Assembly (NCBI GenBank): GCA_018970255.1
Contig: JAGWWS010000006.1
Span: forward strand, 20,076 to 84,075
DNA length: 64,000 nt
Direction: 5' to 3'
Origin: Verrucomicrobiota bacterium
GTDB lineage: Bacteria; Verrucomicrobiota; Verrucomicrobiia; Chthoniobacterales; Terrimicrobiaceae
Shown here: one piece after another, positions 40,909-49,761 of the stretch
Layout of the letters: each line of letters opens with the position of its first letter
Position numbering within the stretch: the first letter of the stretch is position 1
The notes under the pieces: model-generated
Told to the model about the DNA's origin: nothing
What the model saw: the letters and a program-made list of their open reading frames with translations, nothing else
Databases searched by the model: none
Translations under genes and position numbers: made by a program

Positions 40909-41018
40909 AAGTCCGAGCATCCGTCAAACGCCTCTGCGAATCGTGCAAAATTGTGCGCCGCCAGAATGTCATCCGCGTGGTCTGCAAAAACCCGCGCCAC
41001 AAACAAAAACAGGGCTGA
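40905..41018 (+). CDS. rpmJ: 50S ribosomal protein L36 (zinc-binding form)
   Basis: A 37-residue protein, [20 protein letters not shown] and then [18 protein letters not shown]11, C14, C27 and H32 form the usual zinc ribbon, so this is the zinc-dependent form. It begins within the infA stop codon. Confidence 0.95.
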   Translation: MKVRASVKRLCESCKIVRRQNVIRVVCKNPRHKQKQG

Positions 41019-41050
41019 AAAACGCCCCCGACCCAACCACACACCACACC

Positions 41051-41446
41051 ATGCCACGCTTACTTGGAATCGACATCCCCGGCGACAAACGCATCGAAGC
41101 CTCGCTGCCCTACATTTACGGAATGGGGCCCAGCAACACCAAAAAAGTCCTCGAGCAGGCGAACATCGATCCGAATGTCCGCGCCAAAAACCTCACGCCG
41201 GAGCAACTGAACGCCATCATCCACGCGATCCACGCGAACCAGATTCCCGTCGAGGGCGACCTCCGCCGCGAAGTCCAGGGCAACCTCAAGCGCCTCCAGG
41301 CGATCAATTGCTACCGCGGCATCCGCCACCGCCGCGGCCTGCCCGTCCGCGGGCAGCGCACATCAACCAACGCCCGCACACGCAAGGGCCCCCGCAAGAC
41401 CGTCGGCGTCCAGCGCAACCCGGATGCCAAGGCTGGCAAAGTCTAA
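41051..41446 (+). CDS. rpsM: 30S ribosomal protein S13
   Basis: A 131-residue S13 starting [19 protein letters not shown], with [19 protein letters not shown] and the basic end [10 protein letters not shown]. It contacts the P-site tRNA and bridges to the 50S subunit. Confidence 0.97.
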   Translation: MPRLLGIDIPGDKRIEASLPYIYGMGPSNTKKVLEQANIDPNVRAKNLTPEQLNAIIHAIHANQIPVEGDLRREVQGNLKRLQAINCYRGIRHRRGLPVRGQRTSTNARTRKGPRKTVGVQRNPDAKAGKV

Positions 41447-41458
41447 CCAAGGAAAAGT

Positions 41459-42055
41459 ATGAGCGAAGAAAACCAGACACCCTCCGAAACCCCGGCAACA
41501 CCGGCACCCGAAGCCGCAGCGCCCGCGGCACCCGCCGCCGAGGCCGCGCCTGCAAAGAAGGCCCCGGCAAAGAAAGCCCCGAAAGCGAAGAAGGGCGCCG
41601 CCGGCGAAGCCGCCCCCGCAGCCGCTGCCGGAGCCCCTTCCGCCGCCAGCATCTCGCTCGATGACACCATCGAACCCATCAAGATCGTCAAGGCTAAGGG
41701 TGCGAAAAACATTTCCCACGGCATCGCGCATGTCCAAGCCAGCTTCAACAACACGATCGTGAGCATCACCGACCTCCGCGGCGCCGTCATCGGATGGTCC
41801 AGCGCCGGCAAGTGCGGTTTCAAGGGCTCGCGCAAAAGCACCGCCTACGCCGCCCAGCTCGTTGCGCAGGATGCCTGCCGCCAAGCCATGGGGCATGGCC
41901 TCAAGGAAGTCGAAGTCCGCGTGAAGGGACCCGGCTCCGGCCGCGAATCCGCTGTCCGCGCCATGCAGGCCATCGGGCTCGATGTGACCGTCATCCGCGA
42001 TGTCACCCCCATCCCGCACAACGGCTGCCGCCCGCCCAAACAACGCCGCGTCTGA
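41459..42055 (+). CDS. rpsK: 30S ribosomal protein S11 with long Ala/Pro/Lys N-terminal extension
   Basis: A 198-residue S11; the usual length is about 130. The first about 70 residues are an Ala/Pro/Glu/Lys-rich tail ([20 protein letters not shown], then [14 protein letters not shown]). The core begins near [20 protein letters not shown] and ends [13 protein letters not shown] as normal. The start at 41459 follows a purine-rich AAGGAAAAG, so the extension is probably translated. Confidence 0.94.
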   Translation: MSEENQTPSETPATPAPEAAAPAAPAAEAAPAKKAPAKKAPKAKKGAAGEAAPAAAAGAPSAASISLDDTIEPIKIVKAKGAKNISHGIAHVQASFNNTIVSITDLRGAVIGWSSAGKCGFKGSRKSTAYAAQLVAQDACRQAMGHGLKEVEVRVKGPGSGRESAVRAMQAIGLDVTVIRDVTPIPHNGCRPPKQRRV

Positions 42056-42062
42056 CGACCAC

Positions 42063-42098
42063 GAAACTTAAAACTTAAAACTTACAAACTTAAAACTT
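42063..42098 (+). repeat. TTAAAACTT direct repeats ahead of rpsD
   Basis: Three near-perfect units of the form AACTTAAAACTT fill the spacer between rpsK and rpsD and end three bases before the rpsD ATG. The same units stand just before tsf (17785-17819). No Shine-Dalgarno other than the repeat itself is visible at rpsD. Confidence 0.6.
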
Positions 42099-42101
42099 CC
42101 C

Positions 42102-42713
42102 ATGGCACGCTACACCGGACCCAAAACCAAAGTCAGCCGCCGCTACGGCGTCCTCATCTCCGGATCGCCCCGCGCGTTCGAGAACAAAAACTACCCGCCC
42201 GGAATGCACGGCCCCAAGGGCTCCCGCCGCAAGCAGAGCGATTACGCCACCGCGCTCGCCGAGAAACAAAAACTCCGCCACCAGTATGGCGTCCTCGAGC
42301 GCCAGTTCCGCCGCTACTTTGAGATCGCCAGCCGCCGCCGCGGCGTCACGGGCGAAATCCTCCTCCAGCTCCTCGAGACCCGCCTCGACAATGTCGTCCA
42401 CAAAATGGGCTTTTCGAAAACCCTCCGCGGCGCCCGCCAGATGGTCGGCCACGGGCATGTCACCGTGAACGGCCGCAAGACAAACATCTCCTCGATGAAC
42501 CTCCGCGCCGGCGACAAAGTGGCCGTCAAGGGTTCCGACAAATCCAACCGCCTCGCGCGCCGCGGGCTTGAACTCACCCAGATCGTGACGGTCCCCGACT
42601 GGCTCCTCGTCGACAAGGACAACCTCAGCGGCACCGTCGTCCGCATCCCGACCCGCGAGGAAATCAACCCCATCGTCAACGAGCAGCTCGTCGTCGAACT
42701 TTACGCCCGCTGA
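42102..42713 (+). CDS. rpsD: 30S ribosomal protein S4
   Basis: A 203-residue S4 of the zinc-free type (no N-terminal CxxC). It has the segments RRYGVLISGSPRAFENKNYP and the S4 RNA-binding domain (LETRLDNVVHKMGF). It is the last ribosomal gene of the cluster; rpoA and rplQ, which usually follow, are absent. Confidence 0.97.
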   Translation: MARYTGPKTKVSRRYGVLISGSPRAFENKNYPPGMHGPKGSRRKQSDYATALAEKQKLRHQYGVLERQFRRYFEIASRRRGVTGEILLQLLETRLDNVVHKMGFSKTLRGARQMVGHGHVTVNGRKTNISSMNLRAGDKVAVKGSDKSNRLARRGLELTQIVTVPDWLLVDKDNLSGTVVRIPTREEINPIVNEQLVVELYAR

Positions 42714-42849
42714 TTTGGCCGCACGCAGCAGAAATCCCCGCCCTGGCCACGCCGTAGCGCAAATTTCCCCTTGCGGAGGCGCCGCCGTTGGCCGCATGGT
42801 GAGGGTGATGTTTTTGAAGTCCGCTTTTTCCATGGCACTTGTTTTCGTT

Positions 42850-42869
42850 CGATGCTGAGCATCGGTTTT
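42850..42869 (+). terminator. Short hairpin with T-run between rpsD and infC
   Basis: CGATGC (42850-42855) pairs with GCATCG (42859-42864) around TGA, followed by GTTTT. It may end the rpsD transcript or act as an attenuator in the infC leader. Confidence 0.35.
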
Positions 42870-42901
42870 CCAGGCGGGTCCGCGCGGCGCCCGCATTTCG
42901 C

Positions 42902-42918
42902 AGGGGGGCACGGCCATT
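42902..42918 (+). promoter_or_regulatory. Ribosome binding site and ATT start of infC
   Basis: AGGGGGG (42902-42908) lies seven bases before ATT (42916-42918). A strong Shine-Dalgarno at an ideal distance from a non-canonical ATT supports initiation there, as in the AUU-started infC of other bacteria. Confidence 0.75.
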
Positions 42919-43530
42919 AACATCCGAGATATCCGGATCAACGAGCGCATCCGCGCCCGCGAAGTGCGCGTGATCGTCGCCGCCACCAATGAGCAAGTCG
43001 GTGTCATGCGCCTGGACGAGGCCATCCGCCGCGCGCGCTCCATGGGTCTTGACCTCGTCGAGATCGCGCCCAATGCCCAGCCGCCCGTCTGCCGCATCGT
43101 CGATTTCGGGAAATTCCGCTATGACCTTTCCAAGCAGGAGAAGGAGAAAAAGCACACCGCCGGCAAGGTGAAGGAAATCAAGTTCCGCGTGAACATCGAC
43201 GCCCACGACTACCTCACCAAAATCCGCCACGCCGAGGATTTCCTCGACAAGGGGAACAAGGTGAAAGTCCAGCTCCAGTTCCGCGGGCGCGAGATGGCCC
43301 ACAAGGAACTCGGCCTCCAGGTCGTCCAGCGCGTGCGCGACGACCTCTCCGGCATGGCCCATGTGGACATGGAGCCCAAGCTCGTCGGCCGCGCCATCGG
43401 CATGACGCTCAGCCCGCTCCCCGCCAACAAGCGCCACCGCAAGTTCTCCAAACACGGCGAAATCCTCGAGCCCGAGCCGAAGCACGACGACCACGATCCG
43501 GCCGACGCCGATGACGCCGAAGCCAACTGA
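42916..43530 (+). CDS. infC: Translation initiation factor IF-3, ATT start codon
   Basis: A 204-residue IF-3. Reading from ATT gives (M)NIRDIRINERIRAREVRVI, the normal IF-3 N-terminus; any later ATG or GTG would remove essential residues. The conserved QPPVCRIVDFGKFRYD linker region and the C-terminal RGREMAHKELG follow. A His/Asp-rich tail ends the protein. ATT starts let IF-3 repress its own synthesis because IF-3 rejects non-canonical start codons. rpmI and rplT, the usual neighbours, are absent here. The end overlaps the HAD gene by 20 bases. Confidence 0.94.
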   Translation: MNIRDIRINERIRAREVRVIVAATNEQVGVMRLDEAIRRARSMGLDLVEIAPNAQPPVCRIVDFGKFRYDLSKQEKEKKHTAGKVKEIKFRVNIDAHDYLTKIRHAEDFLDKGNKVKVQLQFRGREMAHKELGLQVVQRVRDDLSGMAHVDMEPKLVGRAIGMTLSPLPANKRHRKFSKHGEILEPEPKHDDHDPADADDAEAN

Positions 43531-44209
43531 CCGCCGGCTTTTCCTTTTCGACATCGACGGCACGCTCATCACCTCCGGCGGGGCGGGCGAAGGCGCGCTG
43601 AAGGACGCGATGAAATCCCGCTTCGGCGTGGAAGAAGACCTCGAAGGAATTGTCCTCGCCGGTTCCACCGACGCGCGCATCGCCGCCGAACTCCTCGGCA
43701 AAGCGGGCATCGCCCACACGCCCGAAAACGCCGCCGCGTTGCTCGACGAATACCTGCACCACCTTCCCAGCCGCCTCGCGAACCACAACGGCCGCATCCT
43801 GCCCGGCATCGTCGAACTCCTCGAAGCCCTCGCCGCCCGCCCCGATTGCGTGCTGGCGCTTTTGACCGGCAATGTCGTCCGCGGCGCCGAGATCAAGCTC
43901 ACGCACTTCGGTGTTTGGCACCATTTTGAATTCGGTGCGTTTTCGGACGACCACCACGACCGCAACGAACTCGGCAAATTCGCCCGCGCCCGTGCCACCG
44001 ACCGCCACGGCATCGAATTCCCGCCCGAAAAAATCTATGTGATCGGCGACACACCCCGCGACATCGAGTGCGGCCGCGCCATCGGCGCCCGCACGGTTGC
44101 GATTGCCACGGGCATCTACGGCGAAGAAGCGCTGGCCGGGCACAGGCCCGACTTCTTGTTCAAGGATTTCTCAGAAACCGAATCCATTATCGCCGCGTTG
44201 TTCGAATGA
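43511..44209 (+). CDS. HAD family hydrolase (phosphoglycolate phosphatase-like)
   Basis: A 232-residue HAD phosphatase. Motif I is FLFDIDGTL (D14, D16), motif II LLTGN, and motif IV IGDTPRDIECG. The cap-domain placement is that of the Gph-like subgroup. The substrate is not certain. It starts inside the end of infC in another frame, suggesting coupling. Confidence 0.9.
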   Translation: MTPKPTDRRLFLFDIDGTLITSGGAGEGALKDAMKSRFGVEEDLEGIVLAGSTDARIAAELLGKAGIAHTPENAAALLDEYLHHLPSRLANHNGRILPGIVELLEALAARPDCVLALLTGNVVRGAEIKLTHFGVWHHFEFGAFSDDHHDRNELGKFARARATDRHGIEFPPEKIYVIGDTPRDIECGRAIGARTVAIATGIYGEEALAGHRPDFLFKDFSETESIIAALFE

Positions 44210-44253
44210 TTTGAGGCTCGCGGGGTGGTGTGGGGATTTGGGAGTGTGGCCAT

Positions 44254-44631
44254 GTGATTCCCCAATACAACGATCATGCGGCCAATGAGCGGACCTACCT
44301 GGCTTGGGTGAGGACAGGGATTTCGATCATCGCGTTCGGTTTTGTTTTGGAGAGGTTCACACTGTTTTTGCACACCGTTTCGGAATCATTCGGCGGCAAG
44401 ATGTCTCAGGCAGTGTCGCACGGGGGTAGGGAGGCGGGTCTGGCGATGGTTCTGGCCGGGCTCGCGGCGCTGGTGCTGGCGACCTGGAGGTTCGCTGCGA
44501 CCTCGCGGAAAATTTCCAGCCAGCAACCGGTGGCGTATGACGGTCGTGCGGTTTTGGTGCTAGGCGGGGTGGTGATCGCGCTGGCGCTGGCGCTCGTTTA
44601 TTTCGTCGTGCGGCCGATGATGGCGGGATGA
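44254..44631 (+). CDS. DUF202 (YidH-like) membrane protein
   Basis: A 125-residue protein with the DUF202 signature [20 protein letters not shown] followed by three hydrophobic helices. Function unknown. GTG at 44254 gives a family-like N-terminus ([14 protein letters not shown]); a GTG at 44230 is an alternative. The stop overlaps the kup start as ATGA. Confidence 0.85.
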   Translation: MIPQYNDHAANERTYLAWVRTGISIIAFGFVLERFTLFLHTVSESFGGKMSQAVSHGGREAGLAMVLAGLAALVLATWRFAATSRKISSQQPVAYDGRAVLVLGGVVIALALALVYFVVRPMMAG

Positions 44632-46514
44632 GCGCGGGGAAAAACACAAGGGCGGCGCTGGCGCTGGCGGCGCTGGGCGTGGTTTTCGGGGATATCGGGA
44701 CGAGCCCGCTGTATGCCTTCCAAACGGCCATCGCCATCGCGGGGGCGGATGCGGCGCTGGGCGTGGCTTCGCTGGTGCTGTGGACGCTCTTTCTAGTGGT
44801 GGCGGTGAAATATGTGATGCTCGTGATGCGGGCGGACTATAACGGCTCGGGCGGGATTCTTGCACTGATGGCGCTGGCGTTTGGCGCCAGGCCTTCGCCG
44901 AAGGTGGACCGGGGATTCCTGGCGGTGTTGATGGTTTTCGGCGCGGCGTTGTTGTTCGGCGACGGGGCGATCACGCCGGCGGTGTCGGTTTTGAGCGCGG
45001 TGGAGGGGCTCGAAACGGTGAATGCGGGGTGGGGGAGGTTCGCCCTGCCGCTGGCGGTGGGGATTTTGGCGGCGCTGTTCCTCTCGCAGGGTTTCGGAAC
45101 GAAGCGGCTGGGTGGATTGTTCGGGCCGGTGATGCTGGTTTGGTTCGCGGTGCTGGCGGTGCTCGGGGTGTGGCAGGTGGTTTTGGAACCCGGCGTGCTG
45201 GTGGCGTTGAGCCCGCTTTATGCCGCCGAGGTTTTGTGGAATGGCGGCTGGGGCGCGTGGGCGCTGGTGGGCGCGGTGGTGCTGGCGGTGACGGGCGCGG
45301 AGGCGCTGTATGCGGACCTCGGGCATTTCGGGAGGGACCCGATCGTGCGCGCTTGGAGGTGGGTGGTTTTTCCGTCGCTGGTGCTCAACTACCTCGGCCA
45401 GGCGGCGCTGGTGCGGCGGATGCCGGAGGCGGCACTGGATTCGAATTTGTTTTTCCTGCTCTTGCCGGACCCTTCGCTGCGAGCGGCGCTGGTGGCGCTG
45501 GCCACGCTGGCGACGGTGATTGCGTCGCAGGCCTTGATCAGCGGGGTGTTCTCGCTCGCGAGCCAGGCGATGGATTTGGGCTACCTGCCGAGGCTGTATG
45601 TGAAGCATACGGATGTGGAATCGCGCGGGCAGGTTTTCATCCCGGTGGTGAATGCGGTGCTGGCGTTCCTTTGCATCATGCTGGTGCTGGGTTTCCGCAC
45701 GGGCGATGCGCTTGCGGGCGCGTATGGGATCGCGGTGACGGGGGCGATGGCTTCGACCTCGGTGGCGTTTGTTTATGTGATGGTGGCGCGCCGCGGGCTT
45801 GCGCCCTGGAAGGGCGGGCTGCTGTTGGCGGGGTTGTTGTGCCTCGACCTGCCGCTTTTCGGCGCGTGCCTGACGAAAATCGCGGATGGCGGGATCGTGC
45901 CGCTGGCGATCGCGGGGCTCGTGGGCACCATGCTGTTGGTGTGGAGGAAGGGGCGCGACCTGGTGCGCCAAGCGCTCGACCTGCCCTCGGCCTCGCTCGA
46001 AAAGCTCGAGGGGGTTTTGACCGATGGCTCGACGATGAGGATTCCGGGGGCGCAGGTTTTCGTGGTGAGGCTGCTGGAGCCGGCCTACGCGGCGGCGAGG
46101 ATTTTTGAGCAACGCCGGCGCACGCATGCGCTGCCGGAGACCGTGGTGGTGCTGCTGCTGGACTCCTCGTGGGCGAAGCCGTTCGCGCCGGCCGACAACA
46201 TCCGCGTGCAAAAAATGCGCGGCGGGCTCAGCGTGGTGACCGCCGACCACGGCTACATGGCCGAGCCGGATGTGCCGCTCATCATGCGGCGCGCCGTGGA
46301 GGAAGGCGGGCTCGAGCTGGACCAGAGGGAGTGCTTCTACATCATCGCTCAGGAATTGTTGATGACTGCGCCAAGGAAGTTGATGCGGCGCTGGGAGCGT
46401 ATGCTCTTCGATTTCCTTGCCAGGAACACGCTGCCGGGCCCCGACTACCTGGGAATCCCGGTCGAGCGGCTGATTGTTTACAATTGGATGTTGCGAATCA
46501 ACGCCGGCGGCTGA
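44628..46514 (+). CDS. kup: Kup-type potassium transporter
   Basis: A 628-residue inner-membrane protein with about twelve helices and a C-terminal cytoplasmic domain. The N-terminal [18 protein letters not shown] is the KUP/HAK signature, and [12 protein letters not shown] and [19 protein letters not shown] are also typical. It takes up K+ with protons. It is coupled to the DUF202 gene; the end overlaps the helicase gene on the other strand by 17 bases. Confidence 0.95.
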   Translation: MSAGKNTRAALALAALGVVFGDIGTSPLYAFQTAIAIAGADAALGVASLVLWTLFLVVAVKYVMLVMRADYNGSGGILALMALAFGARPSPKVDRGFLAVLMVFGAALLFGDGAITPAVSVLSAVEGLETVNAGWGRFALPLAVGILAALFLSQGFGTKRLGGLFGPVMLVWFAVLAVLGVWQVVLEPGVLVALSPLYAAEVLWNGGWGAWALVGAVVLAVTGAEALYADLGHFGRDPIVRAWRWVVFPSLVLNYLGQAALVRRMPEAALDSNLFFLLLPDPSLRAALVALATLATVIASQALISGVFSLASQAMDLGYLPRLYVKHTDVESRGQVFIPVVNAVLAFLCIMLVLGFRTGDALAGAYGIAVTGAMASTSVAFVYVMVARRGLAPWKGGLLLAGLLCLDLPLFGACLTKIADGGIVPLAIAGLVGTMLLVWRKGRDLVRQALDLPSASLEKLEGVLTDGSTMRIPGAQVFVVRLLEPAYAAARIFEQRRRTHALPETVVVLLLDSSWAKPFAPADNIRVQKMRGGLSVVTADHGYMAEPDVPLIMRRAVEEGGLELDQRECFYIIAQELLMTAPRKLMRRWERMLFDFLARNTLPGPDYLGIPVERLIVYNWMLRINAGG

Positions 46515-47712
46515 AACGACGGCGGCGTGGGCGGTGGCCTTGTTGGGAGGCTCCTGAATTCGGCGGGGTGTCGCGTGGAATGGGCGCCGGAGCGGGCTTG
46601 GGCTCGAAGCCTTTCAGTGTGAGGCGTTCGATTCGTTGGCCGATGAAGCGTTCGATGGCGGCGAGTTTTTTGAAGTCCTCGCGGGAAATGAGTGTGAAGG
46701 CATCACCGCTGCGGCTGGCGCGGCCGGTGCGGCCGATCCGGTGGACATAATCCTCGGGGTGCTGGGGGATGTCGTAGTTGATGACATGGCTGACTCCGGC
46801 GATGTCGATTCCGCGGGCGGCGATGTCCGTTGCCACCATGACCTCGTATTTCCCGGATTTGAATCCCTGGAGGGCTTCGATGCGCTGGTTTTGCGAGCGG
46901 TTGGCGTGGAGGACCGCTACGGAGTGGTTTTGCGCACGGAGTTTTTTTGCGATTTTGTCGGCGCCGTGTTTGGTGCGGCTGAAGATGATGGCGCTTTCAA
47001 AATCGAGTTCGCCGAGGAGGGCGAGCAGAAGGTCGAACTTGGCGGCCGGCTCGACCTGGTAAACACCGTGACGCACAAGCGAGGCGACCGACCGGGATGC
47101 TCCGACCTCGATCTTCACGGGATCGCGGAGCGCCCAGTTGGCGAGGTCCGCGATTTCCGGCGGGAGGGTGGCCGAGAAGAAAAGGGTCTGACGATTTTTC
47201 GGACACTTCGCGATGATGCGTTTCATGGGGGCGAGGAAGCCGACATCGAGCATGCGGTCCACTTCGTCGAGGACGAGGATCTCAATCGCGTCCAGACGCA
47301 CCGTGCCTTGTTGCATGTGATCCTCCAAGCGGCCGGGTGTGGCGACGAGGACATCCACGCCTTCCTTAAGCGCGGTGCGCTGGGCTCCATAGCCGACACC
47401 GCCGAACACGGCGCCGATGCGGAGATTTGTGAATCTGGAGAAATCGCGCAGGGCGGTTTCCACCTGCATCGCGAGTTCGCGGGTGGGTTCGAGAATCAGG
47501 CAGCGGCACTTTCCATGTGAATCGAGCCTTTGCAAAAGAGGGAGAGCGAACGCGGCGGTCTTGCCTGTGCCGGTTTGCGCTGAGGCGACGACATCGCGGC
47601 CTTCGAGGGCGGGCGGGATGGCGCGGAGTTGGATCGGTGTGGGGTCGCCGTAGCCCATGGATTGGACCCCCTGCAGGATGTGCTTGGCGAGCCCAAGCTT
47701 CGAGAATGGCAT
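46498..47712 (-). CDS. DEAD-box ATP-dependent RNA helicase (RhlE-like)
   Basis: A 404-residue helicase. The Q motif (YGDPTPIQLRAIPP), Walker A AQTGTGKT, motif II LDEVDRM (DEVD rather than DEAD), SAT in FFSATLPPE, and the C-terminal ATDIAARGIDI and HRIGRTGRA are present. The tail is short and basic ([11 protein letters not shown]). It probably unwinds rRNA or mRNA structures. It diverges from the channel gene. Confidence 0.93.
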   Translation of the reverse strand: MPFSKLGLAKHILQGVQSMGYGDPTPIQLRAIPPALEGRDVVASAQTGTGKTAAFALPLLQRLDSHGKCRCLILEPTRELAMQVETALRDFSRFTNLRIGAVFGGVGYGAQRTALKEGVDVLVATPGRLEDHMQQGTVRLDAIEILVLDEVDRMLDVGFLAPMKRIIAKCPKNRQTLFFSATLPPEIADLANWALRDPVKIEVGASRSVASLVRHGVYQVEPAAKFDLLLALLGELDFESAIIFSRTKHGADKIAKKLRAQNHSVAVLHANRSQNQRIEALQGFKSGKYEVMVATDIAARGIDIAGVSHVINYDIPQHPEDYVHRIGRTGRASRSGDAFTLISREDFKKLAAIERFIGQRIERLTLKGFEPKPAPAPIPRDTPPNSGASQQGHRPRRRRFSRRR

Positions 47713-47809
47713 AACCGCGCACGCTGGGGCCGGGCACCGGTCTTGTCAAACCGGGCAGAGAAGGGATTTTTCGTTGGGAAGTTCCACTGCGGCGCGTTTG
47801 AATCCTGCA

Positions 47810-48319
47810 ATGCCTAACGACCTGACACCCACTGCGGCGGATTTGGCGCCGATCATGAAGGATTCCGAGGCGATCGTGTCGCAGGTCTCGCCGGTTGTTT
47901 TTGCCGTCGTCGTTTTTATTGCCGTTTTGGTGAACCATGCGTTGTTCACCGAGGCGGTGTCGTATTGGCACCGGAGCGTGACGATGCCGCTGCTGAAGAC
48001 AAAACGATGGTTGCTTGGGCGCCTGGCAATTTACCTGTCTTTTTTCGCGATGGTGGTCTCGCACCTGGTCGAAATCGGCCTTTGGGGGTATGCGCTGGTC
48101 TGGGCGGGGTTCCTGCCAACGGTCGCGGAGGCGGTGTATTTCAGCGGGAGCACCTACACGACCCTGGGCTATGGCACGGACCCGCTGCCCGGGGCGTCGA
48201 ATGCGATCACCGTGGTGATTGCGCTCTCCGGGATGTTTTCGATCGCATGGACGACCTCGGCGTTGATGTCGATGCTCCGCGATGCGCGGCCGGAGGTGAT
48301 GGGGTTGGGGAGGAATTGA
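47810..48319 (+). CDS. Two-pore-domain-like K+ channel protein
   Basis: A 169-residue membrane protein with helices at about 27-47, 72-95 and 132-155 and a pore loop carrying TTLGYGTD (117-124), close to the K+ selectivity filter TVGYGD but with Leu for Val and Thr inserted before Asp. No RCK domain is present. The ATG at 47810 was chosen as the first in a plausible membrane-protein frame. K+ selectivity is inferred from the filter only. Confidence 0.8.
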   Translation: MPNDLTPTAADLAPIMKDSEAIVSQVSPVVFAVVVFIAVLVNHALFTEAVSYWHRSVTMPLLKTKRWLLGRLAIYLSFFAMVVSHLVEIGLWGYALVWAGFLPTVAEAVYFSGSTYTTLGYGTDPLPGASNAITVVIALSGMFSIAWTTSALMSMLRDARPEVMGLGRN

Positions 48320-48365
48320 CGCTGGCAAAAACCCCCATGGCGGCGGGGAGCGGGCAAGGGGATGC

Positions 48366-49757
48366 CTACGGCCTTGGCGCGGTGTTCCGGGCGGACCCGT
48401 TTTCCTGGTGGAGCCAGCCGGGGAGTTGAATCTCCACGCGGGCCCGCAGGCGGCCGAGCAGGCTGTAGAGGCCGAAGAATGTGCGGTTCACATAGACCGT
48501 GTCGGGGGACCCCCTTTGGCCCCGCATCGTGCGGAGGTGGTCTGCCCGGCGGTTCTCTTCGCCGAGGTCGTAGATCGCCTGGAGGAATTCCGGGTCGCCG
48601 AAATCGAAGGTCCCCGTCCGGAAGGGCCTGGCCAGGAGTTCCAGCCATGCCATGCAGAGCGTGGTGATGGTCGAGATTTCCTTTGGGCCGTCGGAGGGGA
48701 GGATCACATCCAGGCCGCGCAGGGCTTCCTGCAACAGGGCGGGGTCGCGCTCCATGCGGGGGTCGAGGAAGCGGAATTGCTTGCGGTAAAAATCCCCAGA
48801 AATCCGTTTGGTGCAGCCGAAGTCGAGCACCCAGAGTTCGCCGCCCTTGACGAGGAAATTGCCGGGGTGCGGGTCGGCATGGAAGAGCATGAGGCCGTGG
48901 ACCTGGTGGGAATAAAAATCCCAGAGTGCCTGGCCGATCCGGTCCCGCTCCCGTTGGCTGGCTTCCCCTTCGGCGAAACGGTCGAGGGGCATGCCATCCA
49001 CCCAGTCGGATGTGAGGATCCTGCCGGTGGAAAATTCGGGATGGTAGCCGGGAAAGCGGACCCCCGCGAGGTGGGACGAGGCGGCCGCCAATTCCACGGA
49101 ACGCTCCAGTTCGTGCCGGTAGTTCGTCTCCTCCAGCAGGCGGGCTTCCACTTCGCGGAAGTAGGATTCCACATCCGCCTCGCGGAGCCCAAGGATCCGC
49201 AGGGCGATCGGCTTCACGATGGCAAGGTCGCTTTTCAGGCTGCGCGCCACGCCAGGATACTGGACCTTGACGGCAAACCCGTGCCCCTTGCGCCCCGCCC
49301 GGTGCACTTGCCCGATCGAGGCCCCGTGGGACGCCTTTTTCTCGAAATGGTCGAAGAGTTCCTCGGGGGCTTTGCCGAATTCCCGGCGGAAGGTCTGGAC
49401 GACGAGCGGGTAGGAGAGGGGCGGAACGGAAGAATGGGCTTGGGCGAACTGGCGGGCGTAGGCGGCGGGGAGGAGGTTTTTGTCGATGCTCAGCATTTGC
49501 GCCAATTTGAGCGGGCCGCCCTTGAGTTTGCTGAAGGTGCCGTAGACGGCCTCCGCGTTTTTTTCATCGAGTTGCTCGCGGAGCTTGCGGCGGCTGGGTT
49601 CGTCCTTCGCGCCCACCATGGCGCGGCCGTAGTGCTTGAGGTAATTGATCCCGACGCGTGCGCCGGCGCCCCCGAGCGCCGCCATGCGCCCCACGGCCCC
49701 CGAGCGGATGGCCCCCTGCTCCGCCGCACCGGAAATGCCGGGGGCTTCTTCCTTCAC
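48366..49757 (-). CDS. ABC1/AarF (UbiB-like) atypical kinase
   Basis: A 463-residue protein of the ABC1 family. The KxGQ-like motif is GPLKLAQMLSID, the Ala-rich loop is SHGASIGQVHRA, the ATP-binding Lys is in FAVKVQYPG, and HADPHPGNFLV and LDFG form the catalytic part. Members act on isoprenoid lipids such as ubiquinone precursors or support their handling. The start is taken as GTG at 49757, four bases after the TetR stop. Confidence 0.9.
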   Translation of the reverse strand: MKEEAPGISGAAEQGAIRSGAVGRMAALGGAGARVGINYLKHYGRAMVGAKDEPSRRKLREQLDEKNAEAVYGTFSKLKGGPLKLAQMLSIDKNLLPAAYARQFAQAHSSVPPLSYPLVVQTFRREFGKAPEELFDHFEKKASHGASIGQVHRAGRKGHGFAVKVQYPGVARSLKSDLAIVKPIALRILGLREADVESYFREVEARLLEETNYRHELERSVELAAASSHLAGVRFPGYHPEFSTGRILTSDWVDGMPLDRFAEGEASQRERDRIGQALWDFYSHQVHGLMLFHADPHPGNFLVKGGELWVLDFGCTKRISGDFYRKQFRFLDPRMERDPALLQEALRGLDVILPSDGPKEISTITTLCMAWLELLARPFRTGTFDFGDPEFLQAIYDLGEENRRADHLRTMRGQRGSPDTVYVNRTFFGLYSLLGRLRARVEIQLPGWLHQENGSARNTAPRP

Positions 49758-49761
49758 GGAA

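Noticed and set aside
42090..43097. Minus-strand ORF over rpsD, its spacer and the infC start
   Set aside because: It contradicts rpsD and infC and shows no domain; the part in the spacer starting MEKADFKNI looked gene-like but continues only as an antisense shadow.
46498..47712. DEVD instead of DEAD in the helicase as a sign of lost function
   Set aside because: Val for Ala at this place keeps both acidic residues and all other motifs are intact, so activity is likely normal.
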